Shown here piece after piece: positions 25,845-35,178 of a stretch of 64,000 nucleotides of DNA. The DNA is from Maribacter zhoushanensis (GTDB lineage: Bacteria; Bacteroidota; Bacteroidia; Flavobacteriales; Flavobacteriaceae): NCBI RefSeq assembly GCF_029350975.1, contig NZ_JARKMR010000003.1, forward strand, positions 329,769 through 393,768, in the 5' to 3' direction. The position numbers and the translations under genes were made by a program. Under the pieces are notes generated by a model that was not told the origin of the DNA, did not search any database, and saw nothing but the letters and a program-made list of their open reading frames with translations. Position 1 is the stretch's first letter; each line of letters starts with the position of its first letter.

Positions 25845-28800
25845 TTAAAATGATGCATTAATACCAAAAGTAAAAGTTCTTGGTCTTGGGTAAGAACCGT
25901 AGTCAATACCTCTAGATGGTACACCTGAACCTAAATCACCGGTATTAGCAGTAACCTCTGGGTCTAATCCACTATAATCTGTAATTAAGAAAAGGTTTTG
26001 ACCTGTTAAAGAGAAACGTAAAGAGTTTAATGCTCCTTCACCTGATAGTGGTACATTGTAGCCAATGCTAGCATTTTGGAACCGTACGAAATCTCCTTTT
26101 TCTAAGAAACGAGTAGAAGCATCGGCAGAAGCTCCTGGGTCCTCTCCGCTTGTTAGTACATTCTGAGTTACGTTTCTAGAGTTAGAAAGTGCTCCTGCAG
26201 TGAAATATGCATTTTCCGTATTGTTATATACAGAGAAGCCAAATTGACCTTGAAAGAAAACAGATGCATCAAAATCTTTAACTTTCAAGTTTAAGCTTAA
26301 ACCAGTTGTAATATCTGGTAAAGCATCTTCACCTACGAAGGTTTTGTCTGCGAAAGGATCTCCTACACCGTTTCCATCAACATCTTGGTATGTTGGCGAA
26401 CCTGCACTATCAAAACCGGTGAATATTGGTAAATAGTAAGAGTATAATGACTGTCCGGAAGCGAAACGTTGTGCAAATGCACCCGTTAAACCTGGTCCGT
26501 TAACCGCACCGGTATCAATTAAACCTTCGAAGTTTTGAACTTCGTTGTCGTTGTAAGCAATGTTAAAATCCGCAGAAAAAGTTGTTTCATCAGTTCTAAC
26601 AAAATCGTAAGCCAAAGCAAATTCAACACCTTGGTTGATAATGCTCGCGTCTACATTTTGGAACTGGAATGGATCTACAGCAGGTGCAGCAGGTGGTGTC
26701 TGTAAAAGAACATCAGTAGTTTCAGTTCTATAAATATCAAAACTACCACTTAAGCGATCATTGTTAAAACCAAAATCAAGACCAGCGTTTAAGTTGAAAG
26801 AAGATTCCCATTTAAGATCAGGTCTATCAGTAGCTACAATTGCAGTACCATTAGCGTTGATCTCAAGATTTTGCTGAACAGTTAAATCAGAAAAACGTTG
26901 TCTTGCCACGAAGTTACCATATCCTAGACCATCTTGGTTACCAGTAATACCTGCACTTAAACGTAATTTAAGCGTAGATACGTTTTCACCAACAAAATCT
27001 TCTTCGTTCATTTTCCATGCAAAAGCACCAGAAGGGAAGTATCCGTATTGATTTTCAGGTCCAAATCTTGAAGAACCATCTGCTCTCATTGTAGCTGTAA
27101 ACAAGTACTTGTCATTTAAAGTATAATTTAATCTAGCAAAGAAAGATTGTAACTCATCGGTATTGTCAAATGAATTAGTAAATACAGAAGTTACTGGGCT
27201 GTCAAGAGTTCTACCTAATTCTTCTTGAGCAACAACAGTTGGTAATAATCTATTGATTAATACACCATTTGTATTAGGAGCATAATAAGCTTGTTGGTAA
27301 GAACCAGAAACAGCATTCTGTAAATCATTTACAGCGCCTCTAAGGTCTCTGCCCATAGCATTTAAATCACTTGTTGAGTAACCTCTACCCCCAGCGTTGA
27401 AACCGTAAGTTTGGAAATCTTGATAACCAAAACCAACTAAGGCTTCTAAGCTAGAGTTTTCAAATTCTGTATTGTAGTTAACAGTGGCTTCAAAAGTTTT
27501 GTTATCTCTTTTTAAAACTCCGTAGTTACCACGACCTATATCGGTAACACCGTTTATGTTGTTGATGTCTCTCGAAATAACTGATGTGTTAGAAGCTTCA
27601 GCGATATCTAAACCAGCATTTAATTTAGCAGAAAGTTCAGATGTAAAATTATACTGAATAGAACCGTTTAATAAGTATCTGTCAGTGTTGGTAATATTCT
27701 GAGTATTGTCTAATGCGTTTTGAGGGTTTACATTTAAACCACCAGCATTAAAGTTAGAATTTGAAGGCCATGTTGGATTTGCTGCATAAGCACCACCTAA
27801 AACATCACCTGCTGCACCTGCTTGTGCACTAATTGGTGCTTGAGAATCATTAATTCTAGCGATCGACATTTGAAGACCAAGAACTAATTTATCATCTAAG
27901 AAACGTTGGTTAAGATTAACTCTACCGGTAATTCTTTCTAAATCAGAGTTCTCAACGATACCAAATTGTTTTCCGTATCCAAATGTTGCTCTTACGTTAC
28001 CGCTACCATAGTTCTTAGAATAAGAAAGGTTTTGGTTTTGAGAAGCTGTAGATCTTAATACAACTTGTTGCCAATCTGTAGTAGCTCCAAAATTTACGGC
28101 ATCTGCATTACCGCCAACAGCAGTAACACCAGCTAAAAATTCAGAAGGCTTAAGTAAGTCAAAAGTATTTGCTGCAGTAGCAATACTTAAAGAACTAGAA
28201 AAGTCCCACACACCTTGACCACTACCTTTACCACTTTTAGTAGTAATGATTACAACACCATTTGCACCACGAGAACCGTAAATAGCAGTTGCAGATGCAT
28301 CTTTTAATATACTGATGCTTTCAATATCATTAGGGTTGATAAAGTTCAAAGGGTTTTTAACCGCACTTTGTCCAAAACCTGTTTCACCTTGTGGAGAAGT
28401 ATCGCCACCACCTAATGGAACACCATCAACTACGAAAAGCGGATTGTTGTTTGCACGTACAGAATTAGAACCTCTAATGTTAATTTGGATACCAGCTCCT
28501 GGTTCACCACTAGTTTCCTGAATATTAACACCGGCAGTCTTACCTTGTATTAACTGTTCTGGTGAAGCAATGTTACCACCATTAAAATCTTCAGCTGTAA
28601 CCGCAGTTACCGATCCGGTCGCATCTTTAACAGTTGTAGTACCGTAACCGATAATTACAACTTCTTCTAATGCTTCAGCATCTTCTTGTAATGTGAAGTT
28701 GATTGAAGTTCTACCGTTTACTGCTACTTCTTGAGTTTTGTAGCCGATATAACTAACAATAAGTACTGCACCTTCTTCAGCGGTCAATGTGTAATTACCG

Positions 28801-28967
28801 TCGAAATCAGTTTGCGTACCATTCGTTGTTCCTTTTTCAAGAACACTAGCTCCTGGTAAAGGTCCACTTGCATCTGAAACAGTTCCAGATACTTCTTGTG
28901 CCTGTATAGATCCAAAGCACAAAAATGCACCTAGAATAAACAGACTTTTTAGGAATGTAATCTTCAT
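25845..28967 (-). CDS. SusC/RagA-family TonB-dependent outer-membrane transporter
   Basis: A 1040-residue protein with a signal peptide (cleavage after about IQAQ), a carboxypeptidase-regulatory-like domain (about 25-100, GTTNGTQTDFDGNYTL), a TonB plug (about 115-230, including IRGSNSVRANNNPLFVVDG and ATAIYGSRGANGVVIITTK) and a long beta-barrel ending in a Phe-terminated strand (FTFGINASF). It imports oligosaccharides across the outer membrane using TonB energy, in partnership with the SusD protein encoded next. A LacI-type palindrome lies about 95 bases upstream of its start and a divergent LacI-family regulator gene lies beyond it, so local control by that regulator is likely. The substrate is probably an alpha-glucan or alpha-glucoside, from the linked enzymes. 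Confidence 0.95.
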   Translation of the reverse strand: MKITFLKSLFILGAFLCFGSIQAQEVSGTVSDASGPLPGASVLEKGTTNGTQTDFDGNYTLTAEEGAVLIVSYIGYKTQEVAVNGRTSINFTLQEDAEALEEVVIIGYGTTTVKDATGSVTAVTAEDFNGGNIASPEQLIQGKTAGVNIQETSGEPGAGIQINIRGSNSVRANNNPLFVVDGVPLGGGDTSPQGETGFGQSAVKNPLNFINPNDIESISILKDASATAIYGSRGANGVVIITTKSGKGSGQGVWDFSSSLSIATAANTFDLLKPSEFLAGVTAVGGNADAVNFGATTDWQQVVLRSTASQNQNLSYSKNYGSGNVRATFGYGKQFGIVENSDLERITGRVNLNQRFLDDKLVLGLQMSIARINDSQAPISAQAGAAGDVLGGAYAANPTWPSNSNFNAGGLNVNPQNALDNTQNITNTDRYLLNGSIQYNFTSELSAKLNAGLDIAEASNTSVISRDINNINGVTDIGRGNYGVLKRDNKTFEATVNYNTEFENSSLEALVGFGYQDFQTYGFNAGGRGYSTSDLNAMGRDLRGAVNDLQNAVSGSYQQAYYAPNTNGVLINRLLPTVVAQEELGRTLDSPVTSVFTNSFDNTDELQSFFARLNYTLNDKYLFTATMRADGSSRFGPENQYGYFPSGAFAWKMNEEDFVGENVSTLKLRLSAGITGNQDGLGYGNFVARQRFSDLTVQQNLEINANGTAIVATDRPDLKWESSFNLNAGLDFGFNNDRLSGSFDIYRTETTDVLLQTPPAAPAVDPFQFQNVDASIINQGVEFALAYDFVRTDETTFSADFNIAYNDNEVQNFEGLIDTGAVNGPGLTGAFAQRFASGQSLYSYYLPIFTGFDSAGSPTYQDVDGNGVGDPFADKTFVGEDALPDITTGLSLNLKVKDFDASVFFQGQFGFSVYNNTENAYFTAGALSNSRNVTQNVLTSGEDPGASADASTRFLEKGDFVRFQNASIGYNVPLSGEGALNSLRFSLTGQNLFLITDYSGLDPEVTANTGDLGSGVPSRGIDYGSYPRPRTFTFGINASF

Positions 28968-29060
28968 AAATTGTTAATTTAAGTTGAGTTTATTTAATTT
29001 CAATTGTTAAAAATATGTAAAAAGGTGTGTCAACAATGGTTTGGGCAATGTTAAAAAGTT

Positions 29061-29076
29061 ACGAAAACGGTTTCGT
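29061..29076. promoter_or_regulatory. Probable LacI-family operator
   Basis: The sequence ACGAAAACGGTTTCGT is a near-perfect palindrome (14 of 16 bases symmetrical) with a central CG and A/T-rich flanks, the usual layout of LacI/GalR-family operators. It is 94 bases upstream of the susC start and 212 bases upstream of the LacI-family gene. It is the only such palindrome I noticed in this gap. Confidence 0.7.
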
Positions 29077-29253
29077 GTTAATAACTTTTATTTTTTGCGA
29101 GTATAATGAATGTTAATGGGTGTTTTTATGATATTCTTAATTAGATACGGGGTTAAATATGAATATGTGATAATAATACAAATATATAAAAAATACTTTT
29201 TTCAATATATTTACCATTTACCTGTCAATTTTGAACTTTAACTTTTAGAATAA

Positions 29254-29279
29254 TTTAAGTTCTTATCTTAAAACTTAAA
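29254..29279. repeat. 8-bp inverted repeat just before the LacI-family start codon
   Basis: TTTAAGTT (29254-29261) and AACTTAAA (29272-29279) are perfect inverted copies separated by 10 bases, ending 9 bases before the TTG start. It could be an mRNA hairpin masking the start or an autoregulatory site. AT-rich content makes chance occurrence possible. Confidence 0.4.
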
Positions 29280-29288
29280 ATCCCTTTT

Positions 29289-30314
29289 TTGAAACCAAAA
29301 ATCACATTAAAAGACATTGCTAGAGAATTAGATGTTTCTATTTCTACCGTGTCAAAAGCGCTAAAAAATAGTAAGGAGATTAGCAAAGACACAAAAGATA
29401 GAATTAAGGCATTTGCAAAATTCTATAATTATCGTCCTAATAATATTGCGCTTAGTCTTAAGAATAGGAGAACTAAGAATATTGGTGTAGTAATACCTGA
29501 TATTGTGCACCATTTTTTCACCACTGTATTTAGAGGTATAGAAAAATATGCAAACAGTATGGGGTACAATGTTATTATTTGTATTTCAGATGAATCATTT
29601 GATAAAGAAGTCATTAATATGGAAATGCTTGCGAACGGCAGTATTGACGGGTTCATACTTTCATTAAGTGCCGAAACGCAGCTTAAGAATGATTTTACGC
29701 ATTTAAAAGAGTTATTAGATCAAGGAATACCAATTGTGCTGTTTGATCGTGTTACTGAAGAAATTGCTTGTGATAAGGTAGTATTGAATGATGGGGTAAT
29801 ATCTACAGAAGCAGTTGAACATTTTATTAGTGCCGGGTCAAAGAAAATAGCTTTGATTACTACTGAAGATTTTTTCAATGTAAGTGAAAGCAGAAAAGAA
29901 GGCTACTTGCAAGCTTTGAAAAATCACAATATAGAAGTTGATGAAAATTTAATACTGACATTGCCACATGGTTTAGACCATGCCAACCTCATTACAGAGT
30001 TTTTTCAAAATAGGGAAATTGATGCAGTGTTATGCGTTAATGAGATTTTTGCTGTGCAGTGTATGAGCATAATTCAACATTTAGGATACAATGTTCCCAA
30101 TGACATTTCCATAATTGGATTTACCGATGGGATTCTATCTAAATATTCGTCACCAAAATTAACCACTGTAGCGCAACATGGCGAAACTATGGGGGAAAAT
30201 GCAGCAAAGTTTTTAATAGATAGAATGGAGTCTACAGAAATGGAAGAGGCACCTTTTAAAACCAAGGTTATTGACGCGACCTTAATTAAACGTGGTTCAA
30301 CAATCAATAAATAA
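29289..30314 (+). CDS. LacI/GalR-family transcriptional regulator
   Basis: A 341-residue regulator with the LacI helix-turn-helix at the very N-terminus (ITLKDIARELDVSISTVSKALKNSKE) followed by a periplasmic-binding-protein-like sugar sensor (IGVVIPDIVHHFFTTVFRGIE, GFILSLSAET, DISIIGFTDG). The start is a TTG at 29289: the DNA-binding domain begins immediately after it, no ATG lies between it and the recognition helix, and no in-frame ATG upstream was found. It is divergent from susC and is the first gene of the run with the phosphoglucomutase, GH65 and GH13 genes. The inducer is probably a gluco-oligosaccharide or a sugar phosphate. Confidence 0.93.
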   Translation: MKPKITLKDIARELDVSISTVSKALKNSKEISKDTKDRIKAFAKFYNYRPNNIALSLKNRRTKNIGVVIPDIVHHFFTTVFRGIEKYANSMGYNVIICISDESFDKEVINMEMLANGSIDGFILSLSAETQLKNDFTHLKELLDQGIPIVLFDRVTEEIACDKVVLNDGVISTEAVEHFISAGSKKIALITTEDFFNVSESRKEGYLQALKNHNIEVDENLILTLPHGLDHANLITEFFQNREIDAVLCVNEIFAVQCMSIIQHLGYNVPNDISIIGFTDGILSKYSSPKLTTVAQHGETMGENAAKFLIDRMESTEMEEAPFKTKVIDATLIKRGSTINK

Positions 30315-30324
30315 GAAAAAGAAA

Positions 30325-30993
30325 ATGAAAAAAGTAGGTTTTATATTTGATCTGGATGGTGTCATTGTAGATACTGCAAAATACCATTTTTTGGCTTGGC
30401 ATAAACTAGCCAAAGAGTTGGGCTTTGAATTTACAAAAGAGCAAAATGAACTGTTTAAAGGAGTAAGTAGAAAAAGGTGCTTGGAAATTCTTTTGGATAT
30501 TGGGAATGTAAATGCGACACAAGAACAGTTTGATACTTGGATGGTAGAGAAAAACGTAGATTATCTTGCGTATATAGAAAAAATGGATGCTAGCGAAATT
30601 CTACCAGATGTTCCAAGGGTGCTTAAATATTTACAGAAAAAAAATATTCCGATAGCCTTAGGTTCTGCAAGTAAAAATGCAAAACCAATTTTAGAGAAAG
30701 TTGATTTATTACCATATTTTGATAGTATTGTTGATGGTAATAATGTAACAAAAGCAAAACCTGATCCAGAAGTATTTTTAATTGCAGCCAAAAATTTAAA
30801 TGTTGACCCAAGCTCATGTGTTGTTTTTGAAGATGCGGTTGCAGGTATTCAAGCAGCTAATGCTGCAGGTATGGTAAGCATAGGAATAGGAGATGCTGAA
30901 ATACTTAATGAGGCTGATTATAATTTTACTGACTTCACAGGAATAAGCGATGATTTTTTAGAATCATTGATCAATAAAGAACATAAAGGATAA
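30325..30993 (+). CDS. pgmB: Beta-phosphoglucomutase
   Basis: A 222-residue HAD-superfamily enzyme that converts beta-glucose-1-phosphate to glucose-6-phosphate. The start at 30325 (MKKVGFIF) is used because an upstream start would overlap the regulator gene and precede the family N-terminus. The motif DLDGVIVD supplies the nucleophile and acid/base aspartates; GVSRKRCLEIL holds the phosphate-binding Arg; GSASKNA is HAD motif II; KAKPDPEVF is motif III; FEDAVAGIQAA is motif IV. These are diagnostic of beta-phosphoglucomutase rather than general phosphatases. It starts 10 bases after the LacI-family gene and precedes the GH65 phosphorylase that makes its substrate. Confidence 0.95.
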   Translation: MKKVGFIFDLDGVIVDTAKYHFLAWHKLAKELGFEFTKEQNELFKGVSRKRCLEILLDIGNVNATQEQFDTWMVEKNVDYLAYIEKMDASEILPDVPRVLKYLQKKNIPIALGSASKNAKPILEKVDLLPYFDSIVDGNNVTKAKPDPEVFLIAAKNLNVDPSSCVVFEDAVAGIQAANAAGMVSIGIGDAEILNEADYNFTDFTGISDDFLESLINKEHKG

Positions 30994-31050
30994 ATTAAGA
31001 TAGCAGTATTTTAATTTCATTTTTCAAAATATCAATTCAATTTAAATTTC

Positions 31051-33354
31051 ATGAATCAAGATTATATAAAACCAGATAATTGGAGCATTATCGAAGAAGG
31101 ATTTGACAGTGAAAATGTAAAATCTTCAGAAAGTATATTTAGTATCGGTAACGGTGCTATGGGTCAACGTGCCAATTTTGAGGAAACCTATACAGGTGAG
31201 ACTTTTCAAGGTAGTTATATTGCTGGTGTTTATTATCCGGATAAAACGCGTGTGGGTTGGTGGAAAAACGGGTATCCAGAATATTTTGCAAAGGTGCTTA
31301 ACGCTCCTAATTGGATAGGAATCAAAATCTATTTAAATGATGAGGAATTTGACCTTGCAACGTGTAAAAAGATTTCAAATTTTAGAAGAGAGCTAAATAT
31401 GAAAGAGGGTGTTTATACCCGTAGTTTTCAGGCTGTATCATCTAATAATGTAGAAATTGATGTAATTGTAAAGCGGTTCTTAAGTTTAGATATTGATGAA
31501 GTTGGTGCTATATCATACACTGTTAAATTATTAAAAGCCGATGCTAAAGTGGTATTTGAGCCATACTTAGATAGTGGTATTACCAATGAAGATAGCAATT
31601 GGGATGATAAATTCTGGAACACTACAAATGTTACTGCTGCCGATAATCGTGCTTTTATAGAGGCGCATACCATGAAAACTGACTTTAAGACCTGTACGTT
31701 TATGCAGGCATCTCTAGAGTATAATGGTAATGAAGTAGTAGGTGTTCCTTTAGAAAAGACAGATAATTTTGTGTCCTTAAAATTTGAACAAAACGTAAAA
31801 GCAAATTCAACGGTTACGTTGACCAAGTTTGGTGGTTATGTAGTTTCAAGAAATCACCCAAATGAAGAATTGATACAGGTAGCCAATAATAGTTTAAGTA
31901 AAGTAAGTGCTTTAGGTTTTGATGGCTTAATGCAAAAACAAATAGAAGCATGGGCTGCTATTTGGGATATGAGTGATATTGTTATTGAAGGTGATATAAA
32001 GGCACAACAAGGTATTCGTTTTAATATTTTTCAGTTGAACCAGACCTATTTAGGAACAGACTCTAGATTAAATATTGGTCCTAAAGGATTTACTGGTGAA
32101 AAGTATGGTGGTAGTACTTATTGGGATACTGAGGCTTATTGCATTCCGTTTTACATGGCCACCAAAGATGATAAGTTAGCTAGAAAGCTATTGAAGTATC
32201 GTTACAATCACTTAGAAAAAGCTATTGAAAATGCTGAGAAGTTAGGATTCTCTAATGGTGCAGCATTATACCCCATGGTAACCATGAACGGCGAAGAATG
32301 TCATAATGAGTGGGAGATTACGTTTGAGGAGATTCATAGAAACGGAGCAATTGCATTTGCCATTCATAATTACTTTAGATATACAGGTGATTATAGCTAC
32401 ATACCAGAAATGGGATTAGAAGTATTAATAGCTATTTCTAGATTTTGGCATCAGCGTGTAAATTTATCCAAGGATAAGAACAAATATGTAATGCTTGGGG
32501 TTACGGGACCTAATGAGTATGAGAATAATGTCAATAATAATTGGTATACCAACTATTTGGCAAAATGGTGTATTAACTATACGCTAACTCAATTAGATAA
32601 GGTTAAGAACGGTTATCCTGATGATTATGATAGAATTATAGGTAAAACCAAACTTACCGATAGGGAGTGCGAAAAATGGAAGAAAGTAGCAAGTAAAATG
32701 TACTTTCCGTATTCAAAAGAGCATGGTGTATTCTTACAGCAAGACGGTTTCTTGGATAAAGATTTGGTACGGGTTGATGAATTACCAAAGTCGGACAGGC
32801 CAATTAATCAAAAATGGAGTTGGGATAGAATTTTAAGATCTCCATACATTAAGCAAGCAGATGTTTTGCAGGGTTTTTACTTTTTTGAAGAGGATTTCTC
32901 TACGGAAGATTTAGAAAAACATTTCGACTTTTATGAACCTTTTACGGTTCATGAATCTTCGTTGTCACCATGTGTGCATAGTATTCAGGCTGCCAAATTA
33001 GGTAGAATGGAACAAGCCTATAATTTCTACCTAAGAACATCTAGGTTAGATTTAGATGATTATAATAAAGAAGTGGAAGAAGGTTTACATATTACATCTA
33101 TGGCCGGTACTTGGATGAGTATTGTCGAAGGCTTTGGCGGCATGCGTGTTATCAATGATAAATTATCCTTTAATCCTCAAATACCTAATCAGTGGAATGC
33201 ATATTCCTTTAAGGTCAATTTTAGAAATAGAATAATACAGGTAAATGTCACTGCAAAAAATACTACTTTTCAATTGATGGGAACTGAAGAAGTGACCATT
33301 CGTGTTAATGGAAAAAAAGTGGCGTTATCGCCAGATGAATTGACAACCGTATAA
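31051..33354 (+). CDS. GH65 disaccharide phosphorylase, probably maltose phosphorylase
   Basis: A 767-residue cytosolic enzyme, the usual length for family GH65 inverting phosphorylases. The (alpha/alpha)6-barrel motif GEECHNEWEITFEEIHRNG near residue 415-435 carries the invariant general-acid Glu and matches maltose phosphorylases most closely; KWSWDRILRSPYIKQADVLQG near 590 contains the phosphate-binding region. It cleaves an alpha-glucoside with phosphate to beta-glucose-1-phosphate and glucose, feeding the adjacent beta-phosphoglucomutase. Trehalose or kojibiose phosphorylase remain possible because acceptor-loop specificity cannot be read with certainty. It starts 57 bases after pgmB and is followed 45 bases later by a GH13 enzyme. 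Confidence 0.92.
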   Translation: MNQDYIKPDNWSIIEEGFDSENVKSSESIFSIGNGAMGQRANFEETYTGETFQGSYIAGVYYPDKTRVGWWKNGYPEYFAKVLNAPNWIGIKIYLNDEEFDLATCKKISNFRRELNMKEGVYTRSFQAVSSNNVEIDVIVKRFLSLDIDEVGAISYTVKLLKADAKVVFEPYLDSGITNEDSNWDDKFWNTTNVTAADNRAFIEAHTMKTDFKTCTFMQASLEYNGNEVVGVPLEKTDNFVSLKFEQNVKANSTVTLTKFGGYVVSRNHPNEELIQVANNSLSKVSALGFDGLMQKQIEAWAAIWDMSDIVIEGDIKAQQGIRFNIFQLNQTYLGTDSRLNIGPKGFTGEKYGGSTYWDTEAYCIPFYMATKDDKLARKLLKYRYNHLEKAIENAEKLGFSNGAALYPMVTMNGEECHNEWEITFEEIHRNGAIAFAIHNYFRYTGDYSYIPEMGLEVLIAISRFWHQRVNLSKDKNKYVMLGVTGPNEYENNVNNNWYTNYLAKWCINYTLTQLDKVKNGYPDDYDRIIGKTKLTDRECEKWKKVASKMYFPYSKEHGVFLQQDGFLDKDLVRVDELPKSDRPINQKWSWDRILRSPYIKQADVLQGFYFFEEDFSTEDLEKHFDFYEPFTVHESSLSPCVHSIQAAKLGRMEQAYNFYLRTSRLDLDDYNKEVEEGLHITSMAGTWMSIVEGFGGMRVINDKLSFNPQIPNQWNAYSFKVNFRNRIIQVNVTAKNTTFQLMGTEEVTIRVNGKKVALSPDELTTV

Positions 33355-33399
33355 TTAGTCATTAGTTTAGTGCTGTAAAGTTTAAAAGCGATTTGCCCC

Positions 33400-35175
33400 A
33401 TGAATAGTAAGATTGTAATTTATCATGTATTTACCAGACTTTTTGGAAATACTAATACCAATAATAAACCGTGGGGTACTATTGAGGAAAACGGGGTCGG
33501 GAAATTTGCTGATTTTAATAAAAAGGCACTTACAGAAATTAAAAATTTAGGAGTTACCCATATTTGGTATACGGGAATTCCGCATCACGCGGTGATCAAT
33601 GATTATACTGAAATTGGCATTTCTAATGATGACCCGGCAGTTGTTAAAGGTAGGGCGGGTTCTCCTTATGCGGTTAAAGATTATTACAATGTTAACCCAG
33701 ATTTAGCTAAAGATCCATCAAAAAGGCTAAAGGAGTTCAAATCTTTGATTGATCGCACGCATAAAGCGGGTATGAAGGTGATTATTGATATTGTGCCTAA
33801 TCATGTTGCTAGAAAATATGAAGGAAAAACGAATCCTAAAGGTGTTTCTGACTTCGGGTTTGGTGATGATACATCTGTGGAATATCAAAAAGATAATAAC
33901 TTTTATTACATTCCCGGAACAGAATTTCAAACCCCTCAATGGCGAGATGGCTATGTTCCGTTAGGTGGAGATGTTCCAAATTTTTCCTATTCTAAATTAA
34001 AAGAGGTTCCAGCGAAATGGACGGGTAATGGTTCTCGCAGTCCGCAACCAGATATGAATGATTGGTATGAGACCGTTAGAATAAATTACGGTGTAAGGCC
34101 AGATGGCAGATTGGATTTTGATATGTTGCCAAATGATTACGGGGAGAAAGATTATAAGGAACATTTTAATTATTGGGTAAAAAGAGTGGTGCCTAGCTCT
34201 TGGCGAAAGTTTAGAGATGTTGCCTTGTATTGGTTGGCAATGGGTGTTGATGGTTTTAGATATGATATGGCAGAAATGGTTCCTGTAGAATTTTGGAGCT
34301 ACATGAATTCTTCTATTAAAATGAATAACCCTAACGCCTTTATAATGGCAGAGGTGTATAATCCAGACTTATATAGAACCTATATCCATAAAGGTAAAAT
34401 GGACTATTTGTATGATAAGGTAGATTTTTATGATGGACTAAAACATATTATGAAGGGGTACGGATGGTCTGATCACCTGCCTGTTGTTCAAAACGGTTTA
34501 AAAGATATAGAACATAACATGCTTCATTTTTTAGAGAATCATGATGAGCAACGTATTGCAAGTCCAGAGTTTGTGGGTAATGCTGAAATTGGTAGGCCCG
34601 CCATGGTTGTTTCTGCCACAATAAGTACATCACCAACAATGATATATTTTGGACAAGAAGTAGGCGAGCCAGCTGCAGAAAATGCGGGATTTGGTAGTCC
34701 GTCAAGAACTTCTATATTCGATTATATTGGAGTCCCTCATCATCAAAGATGGGTAAACAACAAAAAATTTGATGGTGGCCAATCTACACCTGAAGAAGCA
34801 TCATTAAGAGATTTCTATAAAAGATTGTTGAATTTTACCATTGGCAGTGAAGCGCTAATGGGTGCTTATAGAGAGATTCATTTTTATAATAAGGAAATTA
34901 CAGAAAATTATAATCATAGGGTATTGTCCTATGTACGTTGGTCTGAGGATCAAAAACTGATTATAGTATCAAACTTTGATGTAAACGACCACTTTTCGTT
35001 CGATTTAAAAATACCGGTAGATTTAATAAATTTATGGAAATTGAAAGAAGGTAGTTATTCGTTGAATGATAAGTTATATGGGCATGATAATACTTTGCGT
35101 ATAGAAAATGGAGAAGGGCATATTACAATTGACTTAAATCCTTTAGAATCCTTTATTTTTGAAATAAATCTATAG
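33400..35175 (+). CDS. GH13-family alpha-amylase-like glycosidase (cytoplasmic)
   Basis: A 591-residue alpha-amylase-superfamily enzyme. Conserved regions I-IV are visible: DIVPNHVA near residue 130, GFRYDMAEM (nucleophile Asp) near 287, MAEVY (acid/base Glu) near 315 and ENHDEQR near 380. No signal peptide or lipobox is present, so unlike SusG it acts inside the cell, hydrolysing or transferring on imported malto-oligosaccharides to give substrates for the GH65 phosphorylase. The C-terminal all-beta domain is typical. It sits 45 bases after the GH65 gene and 3 bases before a glycerophosphodiesterase gene. Precise substrate (maltodextrin, cyclodextrin or branched) is not determinable. Confidence 0.92.
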   Translation: MNSKIVIYHVFTRLFGNTNTNNKPWGTIEENGVGKFADFNKKALTEIKNLGVTHIWYTGIPHHAVINDYTEIGISNDDPAVVKGRAGSPYAVKDYYNVNPDLAKDPSKRLKEFKSLIDRTHKAGMKVIIDIVPNHVARKYEGKTNPKGVSDFGFGDDTSVEYQKDNNFYYIPGTEFQTPQWRDGYVPLGGDVPNFSYSKLKEVPAKWTGNGSRSPQPDMNDWYETVRINYGVRPDGRLDFDMLPNDYGEKDYKEHFNYWVKRVVPSSWRKFRDVALYWLAMGVDGFRYDMAEMVPVEFWSYMNSSIKMNNPNAFIMAEVYNPDLYRTYIHKGKMDYLYDKVDFYDGLKHIMKGYGWSDHLPVVQNGLKDIEHNMLHFLENHDEQRIASPEFVGNAEIGRPAMVVSATISTSPTMIYFGQEVGEPAAENAGFGSPSRTSIFDYIGVPHHQRWVNNKKFDGGQSTPEEASLRDFYKRLLNFTIGSEALMGAYREIHFYNKEITENYNHRVLSYVRWSEDQKLIIVSNFDVNDHFSFDLKIPVDLINLWKLKEGSYSLNDKLYGHDNTLRIENGEGHITIDLNPLESFIFEINL

Positions 35176-35178
35176 AAC

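Larger units (their letters stand above)
28968..29288. other. Divergent control region between susC and the LacI regulator gene
   Basis: About 320 AT-rich bases between divergent genes, holding the presumed susC promoter and regulator promoter. Two structures stand out and are listed separately: the 16-bp palindrome at 29061-29076 and an 8-bp inverted repeat at 29254-29279. No coding frame is supported. Confidence 0.7.

Noticed and set aside
30292..30324. Earlier start for pgmB
   Set aside because: It overlaps the regulator gene and adds a lysine-rich stretch before the conserved DLDGVIVD motif.
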